Of a stretch of 5,353 bases of DNA, positions 1 to 5,203 are shown piece after piece. The notes below the pieces were generated by a model that did not search any database, had not been told where the DNA came from, and worked only from the letters and a program-made list of their open reading frames with translations. The stretch is from SAR324 cluster bacterium (lineage in GTDB: Bacteria; SAR324; JACQKK01). The position numbers and the translations under genes are program-made. Within the stretch, counting starts at the first letter, position 1. Each line of letters begins with the position of its first letter. The stretch covers positions 1 to 5,353 of the forward strand of contig JACZVE010000250.1 of NCBI GenBank assembly GCA_022572825.1, in the 5' to 3' direction.

Positions 1-1
1 C

Positions 2-253
2 GCCCGCGGCGGCCCGGCGGCGCTGGACTCGGAGCTGGCCGGGTTCGCCTCGCCGTTGTTCGCGGCGGCGGAGTACGTGCTGGTGCTGACGGTGGCCTTT
101 CACCTGCTCAACGGCCTGCGCATCATCGCCATCGACTTCCTCGACCTCAGCCGACGGCAGAAGCTGCTCTTCTGGCTGGTGATAGCCGGTTGCGCGGCGG
201 TGTTCCTGGCCGCCTCCACGCTGTTCGTGCCGAGGATTCTGGGGACGGGGTGA
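2..253 (+). CDS. sdhC: SdhC-like succinate dehydrogenase/fumarate reductase cytochrome b subunit, 3' end only
   Basis: This is the last 83 codons of a membrane anchor subunit; the 5' end lies outside the window and the frame is open to the left edge. The predicted role is to hold the flavoprotein and iron-sulfur subunits on the inner membrane and pass electrons between them and quinone. Visible are two hydrophobic helices, one over EYVLVLTVAFHLLNGLRIIA and one over LLFWLVIAGCAAVFLAASTL, joined by a charged turn (DLSRRQK). The FHLLNGLRxxxxDF motif matches the family signature HxxxGxRHxxxD: the first His, the usual haem b ligand position, is kept, while the second His of the signature (after GxR) is Ile. 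The call rests on this motif, the helix pattern and the SdhA-type gene downstream. The last 43 bp, up to the T of the TGA stop, are repeated at 730-772, so a DUF559 cassette now separates this gene from the flavoprotein gene. Confidence 0.78.
   Translation, partial: ARGGPAALDSELAGFASPLFAAAEYVLVLTVAFHLLNGLRIIAIDFLDLSRRQKLLFWLVIAGCAAVFLAASTLFVPRILGTG
209..251 (+). repeat. 43-bp direct repeat, left copy (3' end of sdhC)
   Basis: These bases encode the last residues of the SdhC-like protein (AASTLFVPRILGTG) plus the first base of its stop. The same 43 bp recur at 730-772, 521 bp downstream, with a single mismatch (A at 245, G at 766). The left copy leads into a TGA stop. The two copies bracket the DUF559 gene and its hairpin. 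Confidence 0.95.
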
Positions 254-280
254 CTCGGCACCAATGATCGAAGGTCGGCA

Positions 281-724
281 ATGGCCAAACAACAATGGCA
301 CACGTCAGAGCCGAAACTGTGGCGCAAGCTCGCGCCCCAGGCTAAAGGGATGCGTCGGGAGCCCACCGTAGCGGAGCAACGGCTGTGGCAAGAGCTGCGG
401 AGGAAGACATTGGACGTGCGGTTTCGTCGACAGCATCCCATTGACCGCTTTGTCGTTGACTTCTGCAGCCTGGAATTCAGGCTCGTTGTCGAAGTGGACG
501 GTTCTTTACATAACCAGCGGCGCGGCCCGGATGCTGTTCGGGACCAGCGTCTGTCCGAGCTGGGATTTCGTGTCCTGCGTTTCGCTAACGAGCGCGTGCT
601 CAACCAGTTGCCAAGCGTAATCGCCGAAATCGGGAAGGCGGTCCGTGAGGCAACACCTCACCCCCGCCCGGCTGGCGCCGCGCACTCCCTCTCCCGCGGG
701 AGAGGGGGCCGGGGGGAGAGGTAA
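281..724 (+). CDS. DUF559 family (Vsr-like) endonuclease
   Basis: A 147-residue protein of the DUF559 family, part of the PD-(D/E)xK nuclease superfamily and related to the very-short-patch-repair endonuclease Vsr. Family hallmarks are in order: an N-terminal basic helix with MRREPTVAEQRLWQELR (24-40), RFRRQHPIDRFVVDF (47-61) with the acidic D60, EVDGSLH (71-77) with E71, D73 and H77, and the closing helix with RDQRLSELGFRVLRF (87-101). Nuclease activity is inferred from the fold; the substrate is unknown. A GAAGG ribosome binding site (270-274) six bases before the ATG supports the start. From about residue 122 the protein departs from the family: the low-complexity tail rich in Pro, Gly and Arg is encoded by a REP-like inverted repeat that also supplies the stop. 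The gene lies between sdhC and sdhA and is flanked by 43-bp direct repeats, so it is probably an insertion and not a functional partner of the dehydrogenase. Confidence 0.85.
   Translation: MAKQQWHTSEPKLWRKLAPQAKGMRREPTVAEQRLWQELRRKTLDVRFRRQHPIDRFVVDFCSLEFRLVVEVDGSLHNQRRGPDAVRDQRLSELGFRVLRFANERVLNQLPSVIAEIGKAVREATPHPRPAGAAHSLSRGRGGRGER
655..722. repeat. REP-like GC-rich inverted repeat overlapping the DUF559 3' end
   Basis: Outer arms ACCTCACCCCC (655-665) and GGGGGGAGAGGT (711-722) pair imperfectly. Inside lies a perfect 20-bp palindrome at 687-706 centred on CCCGCGGG. The element encodes the last ~23 residues of the DUF559 protein. It shares CCTCACCCCCG and a similar right arm with the element at 5204-5278. 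The strong hairpin could also act as a transcription barrier or mRNA stabiliser, but there is no T-tract for a classical terminator. Confidence 0.85.
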
Positions 725-729
725 TCGTC

Positions 730-772
730 GCCGCCTCCACGCTGTTCGTGCCGAGGATTCTGGGGGCGGGGT
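730..772 (+). repeat. 43-bp direct repeat, right copy (duplicated sdhC tail)
   Basis: Identical to 209-251 except at 766. It begins six bases after the DUF559 stop and runs into TAA (772-774) where the left copy runs into TGA. Nothing upstream of it continues the SdhC reading frame, so this copy is a non-expressed relic of the sdhC 3' end. It is followed by about 85 non-coding bases before the flavoprotein gene. Confidence 0.95.
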
Positions 773-859
773 AATCGAAATCGTGTTAGGGTCTCGTAAG
801 GATAAAGCGTTTCCTGCTCCTTCCAGCGCTGACCGCAGCGCGCTCCCTCTGCTCATTGG

Positions 860-2581
860 ATGGTCATGCCGAATCCCGCCTACGAAATCATCGAAACCGA
901 CGTGCTGATCCTCGGCAGCGGGGGCGCCGGGCTGTGCGCGGCGCTGCACCTGGCCGCCGCCGCGGGTGCTGCTGGCGGTCAAGGGGCTGTTCGGCAAATC
1001 GGGCTGCACGCGCATGGTGCAGGGCGGCTACAACGTGGTGCTGCGGGCGCCGGACTCCCTGGAGGCCCACTTCCGGGATACCATCGAGGGCGGGGCCTGG
1101 CTCAACGACCAGGAGCTGGCCTGGCTGCTGGTCTCCGAGGCCCCGGGGCGCGTGCTGGAGCTGGAGAACCGCGTGGGGTGCTTCTTCGACCGCAATCCGG
1201 ACGGCACGGTGCACCAGAAGCCCTTCGCCGGGCAGCGCTTCGACCGCACCGTGCACAAGGGCGACCTCACCGGGATCGAGATCGTCAACCGCCTGTCCGA
1301 GCAGGTGGCCGCCACCGCCACCACCGTTCTGGAGGAGGTGCGGGCCGTGGAGCTCCTGCACGATCACGGCCGCGGCCGCGTGGTGGGGGCGCTGCTGCTG
1401 GATCAGCGCACGGGGCGCTTCGTCGTCGCCCAGGCGCGGGCGACCCTGCTGGCCACGGGGGGCGGCCCCACCATGTACAAGATCGCCGCGCCCTGCCACG
1501 ACAAGACCTGCGACGGCATTGCCATGGCCTGGCGCGCCGGTACGACGTTGATGGACATGGAGATGGTCCAGTTTCACCCCACCGGGCTGATGGCCGCGGG
1601 CAGCCAGATCACCGGTCGGTGCTGGAGGAAGGCCTGCGCGGCGCGGGCGCGCACCTACTCAATTCGGAGGGCGAGCGCTACATGCTGCGCTACGACCCAC
1701 GCGGGGAGCGCGCCACGCGGGACATCGTCTCCCGCGCGGGCTACCAGGAGATCATGGCCGGGCGGGGCACCCCGGAAGGCGGCGTGCTGCTGGATGTCTC
1801 CCATCTGGGCGCGGAGTTCGTGAAGCGCAACTTCCGCGGCATGGTGCTGCGCTGCCGGGACGTCGGCTACGATCTGACGCGGGCGCCCGTGGTGGTATCG
1901 CCCACGGCGCACTTTCTGATGGGCGGGGTGCACATCGACGCGCAGTGCCGCTCCGGCCTGGACGGACTGTTCGTGGCCGGCGAGGACGCCGCCGGCGTGC
2001 ACGGCGCCAACCGGCTGGGCGGCAACGGCGTGGCCGAGTCCACCGTGTTCGGCGGCCTGGCCGGGGATCTCATCGCCGACTGGCTCGCCGATGCGCCCAA
2101 CCTGCCCTACCACCCGCCGCAGGTCGACGCGTTCATCGCCAAGTGCATGGCGCCGTTCCGGCGGGCCGACAGCGATTCGGTCAAGGGCTCCGCAAGCAAC
2201 TCCGTGTATCCCTTGCGCGAGCGGCTGCGCGAGCTGATGTGGAACCACGCGGGACTGGTGCGCGACGCCGCGGGGCTGGAGGTCGCGCGGGCCGGGTTGG
2301 CGGAGCTCCGCGAGCAATGGTCGCGCGTGGGCTGCGGGGGCGGCCTGACTTACAACCTGGCCTGGATGGACTATCTGAATCTGGAGAACCATCTGGACGT
2401 GTGCGACGCCATTGTCGCCTGCGCGCTGGCCCGCACCGAAAGCCGCGGCTCCCACTACCGCAGCGACTTCCCCCAGCCGGACGCGGCAGGTGTCCACAAC
2501 CTGCTGCTGACCCTTGACGGCGGTGCCCCCCGGCGGCGGGCGGTGCGGTTTCCCCGGCTGCGCCCCGGGCAGGCGGCGTAG
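860..2581 (+). CDS. sdhA: SdhA/FrdA-type flavoprotein subunit, frame disrupted by two compensating shifts
   Basis: A flavoprotein of the succinate dehydrogenase/fumarate reductase family (succinate-fumarate interconversion, FAD cofactor). The 860 frame is open to 2581 (573 codons), but family residues are found only at its two ends. The middle (about 960-1616) is encoded in the next frame, so the 860-frame translation there is a meaningless Gly/Ala/Arg-rich stretch. Splicing the frames gives about 573 residues, the normal family size. Motifs of the composite: Rossmann GSGGAG near residue 20, GKSGCTRMVQGGYN, ATGGGPTMY, QFHPTG, VLEEGLRGAGA, RATRDIVSRA with the catalytic-type Arg, PTAHFLMGGV, GEDAAGVHGANRLGGNG, and ESRGSHYRSDFP near the C-terminus. 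The His that usually binds FAD covalently (SHT) is replaced (SGCT), so FAD is probably non-covalent. No clear ribosome binding site precedes ATG 860; ATG 866 is an alternative. Either the copy is a pseudogene or two indels are sequence errors. Confidence 0.85.
   Translation: MVMPNPAYEIIETDVLILGSGGAGLCAALHLAAAAGAAGGQGAVRQIGLHAHGAGRLQRGAAGAGLPGGPLPGYHRGRGLAQRPGAGLAAGLRGPGARAGAGEPRGVLLRPQSGRHGAPEALRRAALRPHRAQGRPHRDRDRQPPVRAGGRHRHHRSGGGAGRGAPARSRPRPRGGGAAAGSAHGALRRRPGAGDPAGHGGRPHHVQDRRALPRQDLRRHCHGLARRYDVDGHGDGPVSPHRADGRGQPDHRSVLEEGLRGAGAHLLNSEGERYMLRYDPRGERATRDIVSRAGYQEIMAGRGTPEGGVLLDVSHLGAEFVKRNFRGMVLRCRDVGYDLTRAPVVVSPTAHFLMGGVHIDAQCRSGLDGLFVAGEDAAGVHGANRLGGNGVAESTVFGGLAGDLIADWLADAPNLPYHPPQVDAFIAKCMAPFRRADSDSVKGSASNSVYPLRERLRELMWNHAGLVRDAAGLEVARAGLAELREQWSRVGCGGGLTYNLAWMDYLNLENHLDVCDAIVACALARTESRGSHYRSDFPQPDAAGVHNLLLTLDGGAPRRRAVRFPRLRPGQAA
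953..966 (+). other. Frameshift site 1 in the flavoprotein gene
   Basis: The Rossmann segment ends in frame at AALHLAA. Recognisable protein resumes one frame later with PRVLLAVKGLFGKSG, read as CCG CGG GTG CTG from 960. The switch lies in a run of GCC repeats and needs one extra base or two missing bases relative to an intact gene. Confidence 0.8.
1612..1619 (+). other. Frameshift site 2 in the flavoprotein gene
   Basis: Family sequence in the middle frame runs to GSQITG (ending at 1616), then continues as VLEEGLRGAGA in the original frame from GTG at 1619. Between GGT and GTG only two bases (CG) remain, so one base appears missing. This restores the frame lost at site 1. Confidence 0.8.
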
Positions 2582-2710
2582 ACATCGTGAATCTGCCGCA
2601 TGATCGAGGCGAGGTCGCGGGGGTCCAGCAGAGTCTTGATGGCGTAGGGCCGCTTGCGCAGGCTCCGGCGCGGCCCGCAGCGCCGGCATGAGGTGTCGGG
2701 TCTTATCGGT
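2582..2710 (-). other. Possible antisense coding remnant, unidentified
   Basis: On the minus strand, between a TAA near 2710 and the 3' end of the flavoprotein gene, one frame reads CRRCGPRRSLRKRPY followed by AIKTLLDPRDLASIMRQIHDV. The amphipathic composition looks more protein-like than the other frames. It has no plausible start, and past 2581 it dissolves into antisense of sdhA. I do not recognise the family; it may be a gene remnant or chance. Confidence 0.2.
2665..2686. terminator. GC-rich hairpin between convergent genes, possible terminator
   Basis: Arms CCGGCGC (2665-2671) and GCGCCGG (2680-2686) pair perfectly, giving a 7-bp stem with an 8-base loop. It lies about 85 bases after the flavoprotein stop and 70 bases beyond the convergent methyltransferase stop, a position where a shared terminator could sit. 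There is no T-tract on either side, so intrinsic termination is doubtful. Confidence 0.35.
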
Positions 2711-2756
2711 TATGATTCTGCTTTCTCTTCGCGACGGATCGCCTCTCTACAATGGC

Positions 2757-4316
2757 CTAATTCCCGGCGGCTTTCTGTCTTTTTCTCTTTGCCCTCGCCT
2801 TAGCCATGCTTACCACACGACCCTGCTTCAATCTTTTTAGTGCGACGGTTTTTTCCTGTTCATCCAGCGGAAGCTCCTGCTGCACGCGCAATCGTTGCAG
2901 TCGCGCGGGCTGCTGGTGGCTAAGCCTTGGATCGAGATTGATCATTTCCGGCCGCTCGGTGCCTTCCAGTAAGCCTTCGATCGTGAGTATCTGAAGCCGG
3001 GGAAAGCTTCGGTCGTGATAGGGCGCACGGTACATCCCTGCGCTCAGAGCCTCTTTTCTCATTTGGTCCGTGGGCTTGGCCAAGGTCACGAACAATCCGA
3101 GTGCGGCCTTTTCACGACCCATCACGGCCTCAAGATCACGAATCATGGCCGCAGTCACCTTGTGTCCTCCTTTGACGGAAACGATGGCCTTTTTTGGCCC
3201 CGTGCCATCGTCCTGAAAGAAAATGACTCCATCGACGCCACGGTCCGGCCCTTTCTTCACTGCCTGTGTACGTGCACCCACAAGCCAGCAGGCCCAGTGT
3301 TGGAACTCAAATTTGTCACGATCCGCCAGATCACGGGCTCCGTCCAGATCACGCGGTACCCCGTGGATATTCAGCCGCACCTTCGGGAAGGCTTCGCGCA
3401 GTCGGTTTTCGATCACGCTGATGGCCAGGTGAGTGACGTCGATTCCGATCCAGGCCCGGCCGTGCTTTTCCGCCACGTGAACGGCGGTGCCGCATCCACA
3501 GAAAGGGTCGAGCACCAAGTCTCCTGGGCTGGATGAGGCCAGAATGATTCGTTCCAGCAGTGCGATAGGTTTTTGGGTGGGGTAGCCCAGCATCTCTTTC
3601 GAGGCTGGCTGAAGGCAGGGCATTTTCCACACCGCATCGACCTTTTTATCGACGACTTCCCGATAGAGCACCTTGCCGTCAGGCCCTTTTCTGTTCTTCA
3701 GTACGCCATTCACATTTTCGCGAAGCAGTTGGCGCACGGGCTTATCGCGCATCTCCCGAACGGGATTGAACGTGAACGCGTCCGACTTGGTGTAAAACAG
3801 GATTTGGTCGAAGTTCTTGCCGAACGACCTTTTCCCGGCGGAATACTTGTTGTAATAGTGCCAGATAATTTCATTGCGAAAGTTCTTCCCTCCAAAAACC
3901 GCATCCAACAGGATTTTCAGGTAGTGGCTCGCATTTACGTCGCAGTGTAGATACAGGCTCGCGGTATCCTTCATCACCCGGTGAATCTCCAGGAGCCTGC
4001 TGGCCATGATGACCAGGTAGGCCATCATGGGGCTGTCCTTGAGAATACTTTTCAGGGACACTATGAATTGAGCAACGTCCCCATGGTGTCCGTGCAGAAT
4101 CTCGCCGAATTCCCGCTCGGCCTGCTCGCCCCACTCCCACATATCCTCAAATGCCGTGACCTGGGCGGCGGAAGACTCACCGGCAGGGCTTCGGAAGAGA
4201 AGATTGTAAGAGCGATTTGAATTGAAGGGAGGGTCCAAGTAGACGAGATCGATGAAATTGTCGGGGATGAATCGCTTTACAACGTCAAGGTTTTCCCCGT
4301 AATACAGTTCGCGCAT
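2757..4316 (-). CDS. Beta-class DNA methyltransferase fused to Mrr-like nuclease domain
   Basis: A 519-residue DNA methyltransferase with a C-terminal endonuclease-like domain. Catalytic motif IV DPPFNSN is at 28-34, LYLHCDVNASHYLK at 121-134, YPTQKPIALLERII at 245-258, and the S-adenosylmethionine motif I DPFCGCGTA at 270-278 followed by WIGID (289-293). Motif IV before motif I is the beta order; DPPF favours N6-adenine as product, N4-cytosine being less likely. Residues ~150-245 are the probable target-recognition region. Residues ~335-430 match Mrr-type PD-(D/E)xK domains: GVDG with D362, then IVSVKGG with K382, then MIRDLEAVMGREKAALGLFVTL. The usual Glu/Gln before V-K is Ser380, so cleavage activity is uncertain. 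The tail is strongly basic (505-519). It may be an orphan methylase or a one-protein restriction-modification enzyme. It is convergent with sdhA, divergent from the 4700 gene, and lower in GC than the sdh genes, which suggests transfer. A dyad lies three bases from the ATG. Confidence 0.88.
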   Translation of the reverse strand: MRELYYGENLDVVKRFIPDNFIDLVYLDPPFNSNRSYNLLFRSPAGESSAAQVTAFEDMWEWGEQAEREFGEILHGHHGDVAQFIVSLKSILKDSPMMAYLVIMASRLLEIHRVMKDTASLYLHCDVNASHYLKILLDAVFGGKNFRNEIIWHYYNKYSAGKRSFGKNFDQILFYTKSDAFTFNPVREMRDKPVRQLLRENVNGVLKNRKGPDGKVLYREVVDKKVDAVWKMPCLQPASKEMLGYPTQKPIALLERIILASSSPGDLVLDPFCGCGTAVHVAEKHGRAWIGIDVTHLAISVIENRLREAFPKVRLNIHGVPRDLDGARDLADRDKFEFQHWACWLVGARTQAVKKGPDRGVDGVIFFQDDGTGPKKAIVSVKGGHKVTAAMIRDLEAVMGREKAALGLFVTLAKPTDQMRKEALSAGMYRAPYHDRSFPRLQILTIEGLLEGTERPEMINLDPRLSHQQPARLQRLRVQQELPLDEQEKTVALKRLKQGRVVSMAKARAKRKRQKAAGN

Positions 4317-4319
4317 GGT

Positions 4320-4354
4320 GGCCTTAAGGGAGGGGTTCCCCTCTTAAGATGGCC
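4320..4354 (-). promoter_or_regulatory. Bulged dyad at the methyltransferase start (operator or leader hairpin)
   Basis: Arms pair as GGCC (4320-4323) with GGCC (4351-4354), TTAA with TTAA, and GAGGGG (4330-4335) with CCCCTC (4338-4343), around a two-base centre and two small bulges. The dyad ends three bases before the methyltransferase ATG (4316, minus strand). In that transcript the only purine-rich candidate ribosome binding sequence (AAGAGGGGAA) lies inside the stem. It could be a protein operator or an RNA hairpin limiting translation. Confidence 0.5.
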
Positions 4355-4422
4355 ATTTCCCTATGCGTTTGCGTGCCACCTCCCTGTGTCCCATTAAAAG
4401 GGGTGGTGAATTACTCATTTGA

Positions 4423-4440
4423 ATGTCACACAATTGACAT
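4423..4440. promoter_or_regulatory. Operator-like inverted repeat ATGTCA-N6-TGACAT
   Basis: Two perfect 6-bp arms, 4423-4428 and 4435-4440, separated by CACAAT. The right arm overlaps a TTGACA hexamer at 4434-4439. An 18-bp two-fold symmetric site on a -35 box is typical of a dimeric repressor operator. The binding protein is unknown; the ribbon-helix-helix-like product of the 4700 gene is a candidate. Confidence 0.45.
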
Positions 4441-4461
4441 AATACATTTTTCCGAAATGAT
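4434..4461 (+). promoter_or_regulatory. Putative sigma70-type promoter
   Basis: A perfect TTGACA (4434-4439) is followed after 16 bases by AATGAT (4456-4461, four of six matches to TATAAT). The local sequence is AT-rich compared with its surroundings. It points toward the 4700 gene, giving a leader of about 230 bases. Confidence 0.35.
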
Positions 4462-4486
4462 CCACTTCAGCCAGGCGAGCGGATCA
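4458..4486. repeat. Inverted repeat TGATCC-N17-GGATCA
   Basis: Perfect 6-bp arms at 4458-4463 and 4481-4486, each containing GATC. It overlaps the -10 region and start region of the putative promoter at 4434-4461. Given the arm length this may be coincidental. Confidence 0.3.
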
Positions 4487-4563
4487 GTATTGGGAGAGGT
4501 TCAACGTATAGCAAGGCTCTGGTACTTCGCGTCAGAGAATCGCGTGACATGACTGCTAGATTT

Positions 4564-4591
4564 TTGGTAGTTAAAGCACGCGGTTAATAAA
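4564..4591 (+). promoter_or_regulatory. Weak promoter candidate for the ribbon-helix-helix gene
   Basis: TTGGTA (4564-4569), 16 bases, then AATAAA (4586-4591). Each box matches the sigma70 consensus at four of six positions. It is closer to the 4700 gene than the 4434 promoter; either could be used. Confidence 0.2.
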
Positions 4592-4639
4592 TCAGGCTAC
4601 GCCCCAAAATTTGCCGCGAAGCACATCCACTAAGCACTT

Positions 4640-4683
4640 GGGATGGAGCGGCCGGTGCACCGCGCGGCCCTTCTACCCATCCC
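4640..4683 (+). promoter_or_regulatory. Leader hairpin just before the ribosome binding site
   Basis: GGGATGG (4640-4646) pairs perfectly with CCATCCC (4677-4683). Inside, GGCC (4650-4653) can pair with GGCC (4666-4669), enclosing the palindrome GGTGCACC (4654-4661). The structure ends five bases before the AGGAG site (4689-4693) that serves the ATG at 4700. Without a tail of T residues it is not an intrinsic terminator; it may tune translation or be a protein-binding site. Confidence 0.45.
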
Positions 4684-4699
4684 CCGATAGGAGCATGGC

Positions 4700-5068
4700 A
4701 TGGCGGCTCCCTTTGTCACGATCAAGGTGCGCTCCGGGCGCAAGCTGATGGATCGCATCGAGGCAGCCTGCCGGTACCTGGACGTAACGCCGGCCAACTT
4801 CATCGAGTACGCCATCGAGGGCGAGTTGCGCCGCCAGGAAAAGAATCAGCTCAAGGAGGACATCACCCTTGAGGAGATCCGCCACAACATCCTCGGCGTG
4901 GGACAAAGCCTCAGCCTCGTCGAGGAGGAGGGCGGCGAGGTCACCAACTGCCAACTGTGCCTGAAGGAGATTCCCGGGCGGGACGATGTGGAGGGCCCGG
5001 TTTTGTGCGAGGATTGTCACTCCCTGGCCAGAGGCGCCAATCTCACCGCACTCGGGCAAAACGGTTAG
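4700..5068 (+). CDS. Small ribbon-helix-helix-like protein with C-terminal zinc-ribbon-like motif
   Basis: A 122-residue protein that I cannot assign to a named family. Residues 5-45 have the ribbon-helix-helix pattern of small DNA-binding dimers: a short strand (FVTIKV), then two helices (RKLMDRIEAACRYLDV and PANFIEYAIEGELRRQ) split by a turn. A charged, probably helical linker follows (45-80), then C84-x2-C87 and C103-x2-C106 with 15 residues between the pairs, suited to binding one zinc ion. The whole may be a zinc-dependent transcription regulator, an inference from the layout. The start is set by AGGAG (4689-4693), six bases before ATG 4700; the ATG at 4695 is out of frame. The gene diverges from the methyltransferase across a dyad-rich region, so controlling itself, its neighbour or both is possible. 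No signal peptide or membrane segment is visible. The following gene is not in the window. Confidence 0.8.
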   Translation: MAAPFVTIKVRSGRKLMDRIEAACRYLDVTPANFIEYAIEGELRRQEKNQLKEDITLEEIRHNILGVGQSLSLVEEEGGEVTNCQLCLKEIPGRDDVEGPVLCEDCHSLARGANLTALGQNG

Positions 5069-5203
5069 TACATCGTCAATGAACTTCGCACCATGAATAG
5101 GGAACGGTCGGGCGCTGCTCCAATTTAGAAAATGCCTATACCCTTAGCTCCGCAAAGACTGTAAATATGACGCTCTCCAGTGCTGGGTGCAGTGTCGGTA
5201 GTT

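Larger units (their letters stand above)
4317..4699. other. AT-richer divergent intergenic region with several dyads
   Basis: This 383-bp stretch between the divergent methyltransferase and ribbon-helix-helix-type genes has no convincing gene. An open frame at 4349-4552 has no properly spaced ribosome binding site and no recognisable protein. What it does hold are a bulged dyad at 4320-4354, an operator-like inverted repeat at 4423-4440 over a possible promoter, an inverted repeat at 4458-4486, a weak promoter candidate near 4564, and a leader hairpin at 4640-4683. Confidence 0.7.

Noticed and set aside
100..603. Long minus-strand open frame opposite sdhC and the DUF559 gene
   Set aside because: Composition is that of an antisense shadow; the plus strand carries recognisable DUF559 and SdhC motifs.
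953..1619. Programmed ribosomal frameshifting in the flavoprotein gene
   Set aside because: Two opposite shifts would be needed, no slippery heptamer is seen at either site, and SdhA genes are not known to use it.
1655..2689. 344-codon minus-strand open frame opposite the flavoprotein gene
   Set aside because: GC-rich shadow; the plus strand has the FAD and substrate-binding motifs in this interval.
4349..4552. 67-codon plus-strand open frame in the divergent region
   Set aside because: GGAGG lies about 14 bases before the ATG, too far, and the protein has no recognisable pattern; it also overlaps the dyads.
4574..4637. AAGCAC occurring three times (4574, 4619, 4632)
   Set aside because: Six-base repeats with irregular spacing; not enough for iterons or operator sites.
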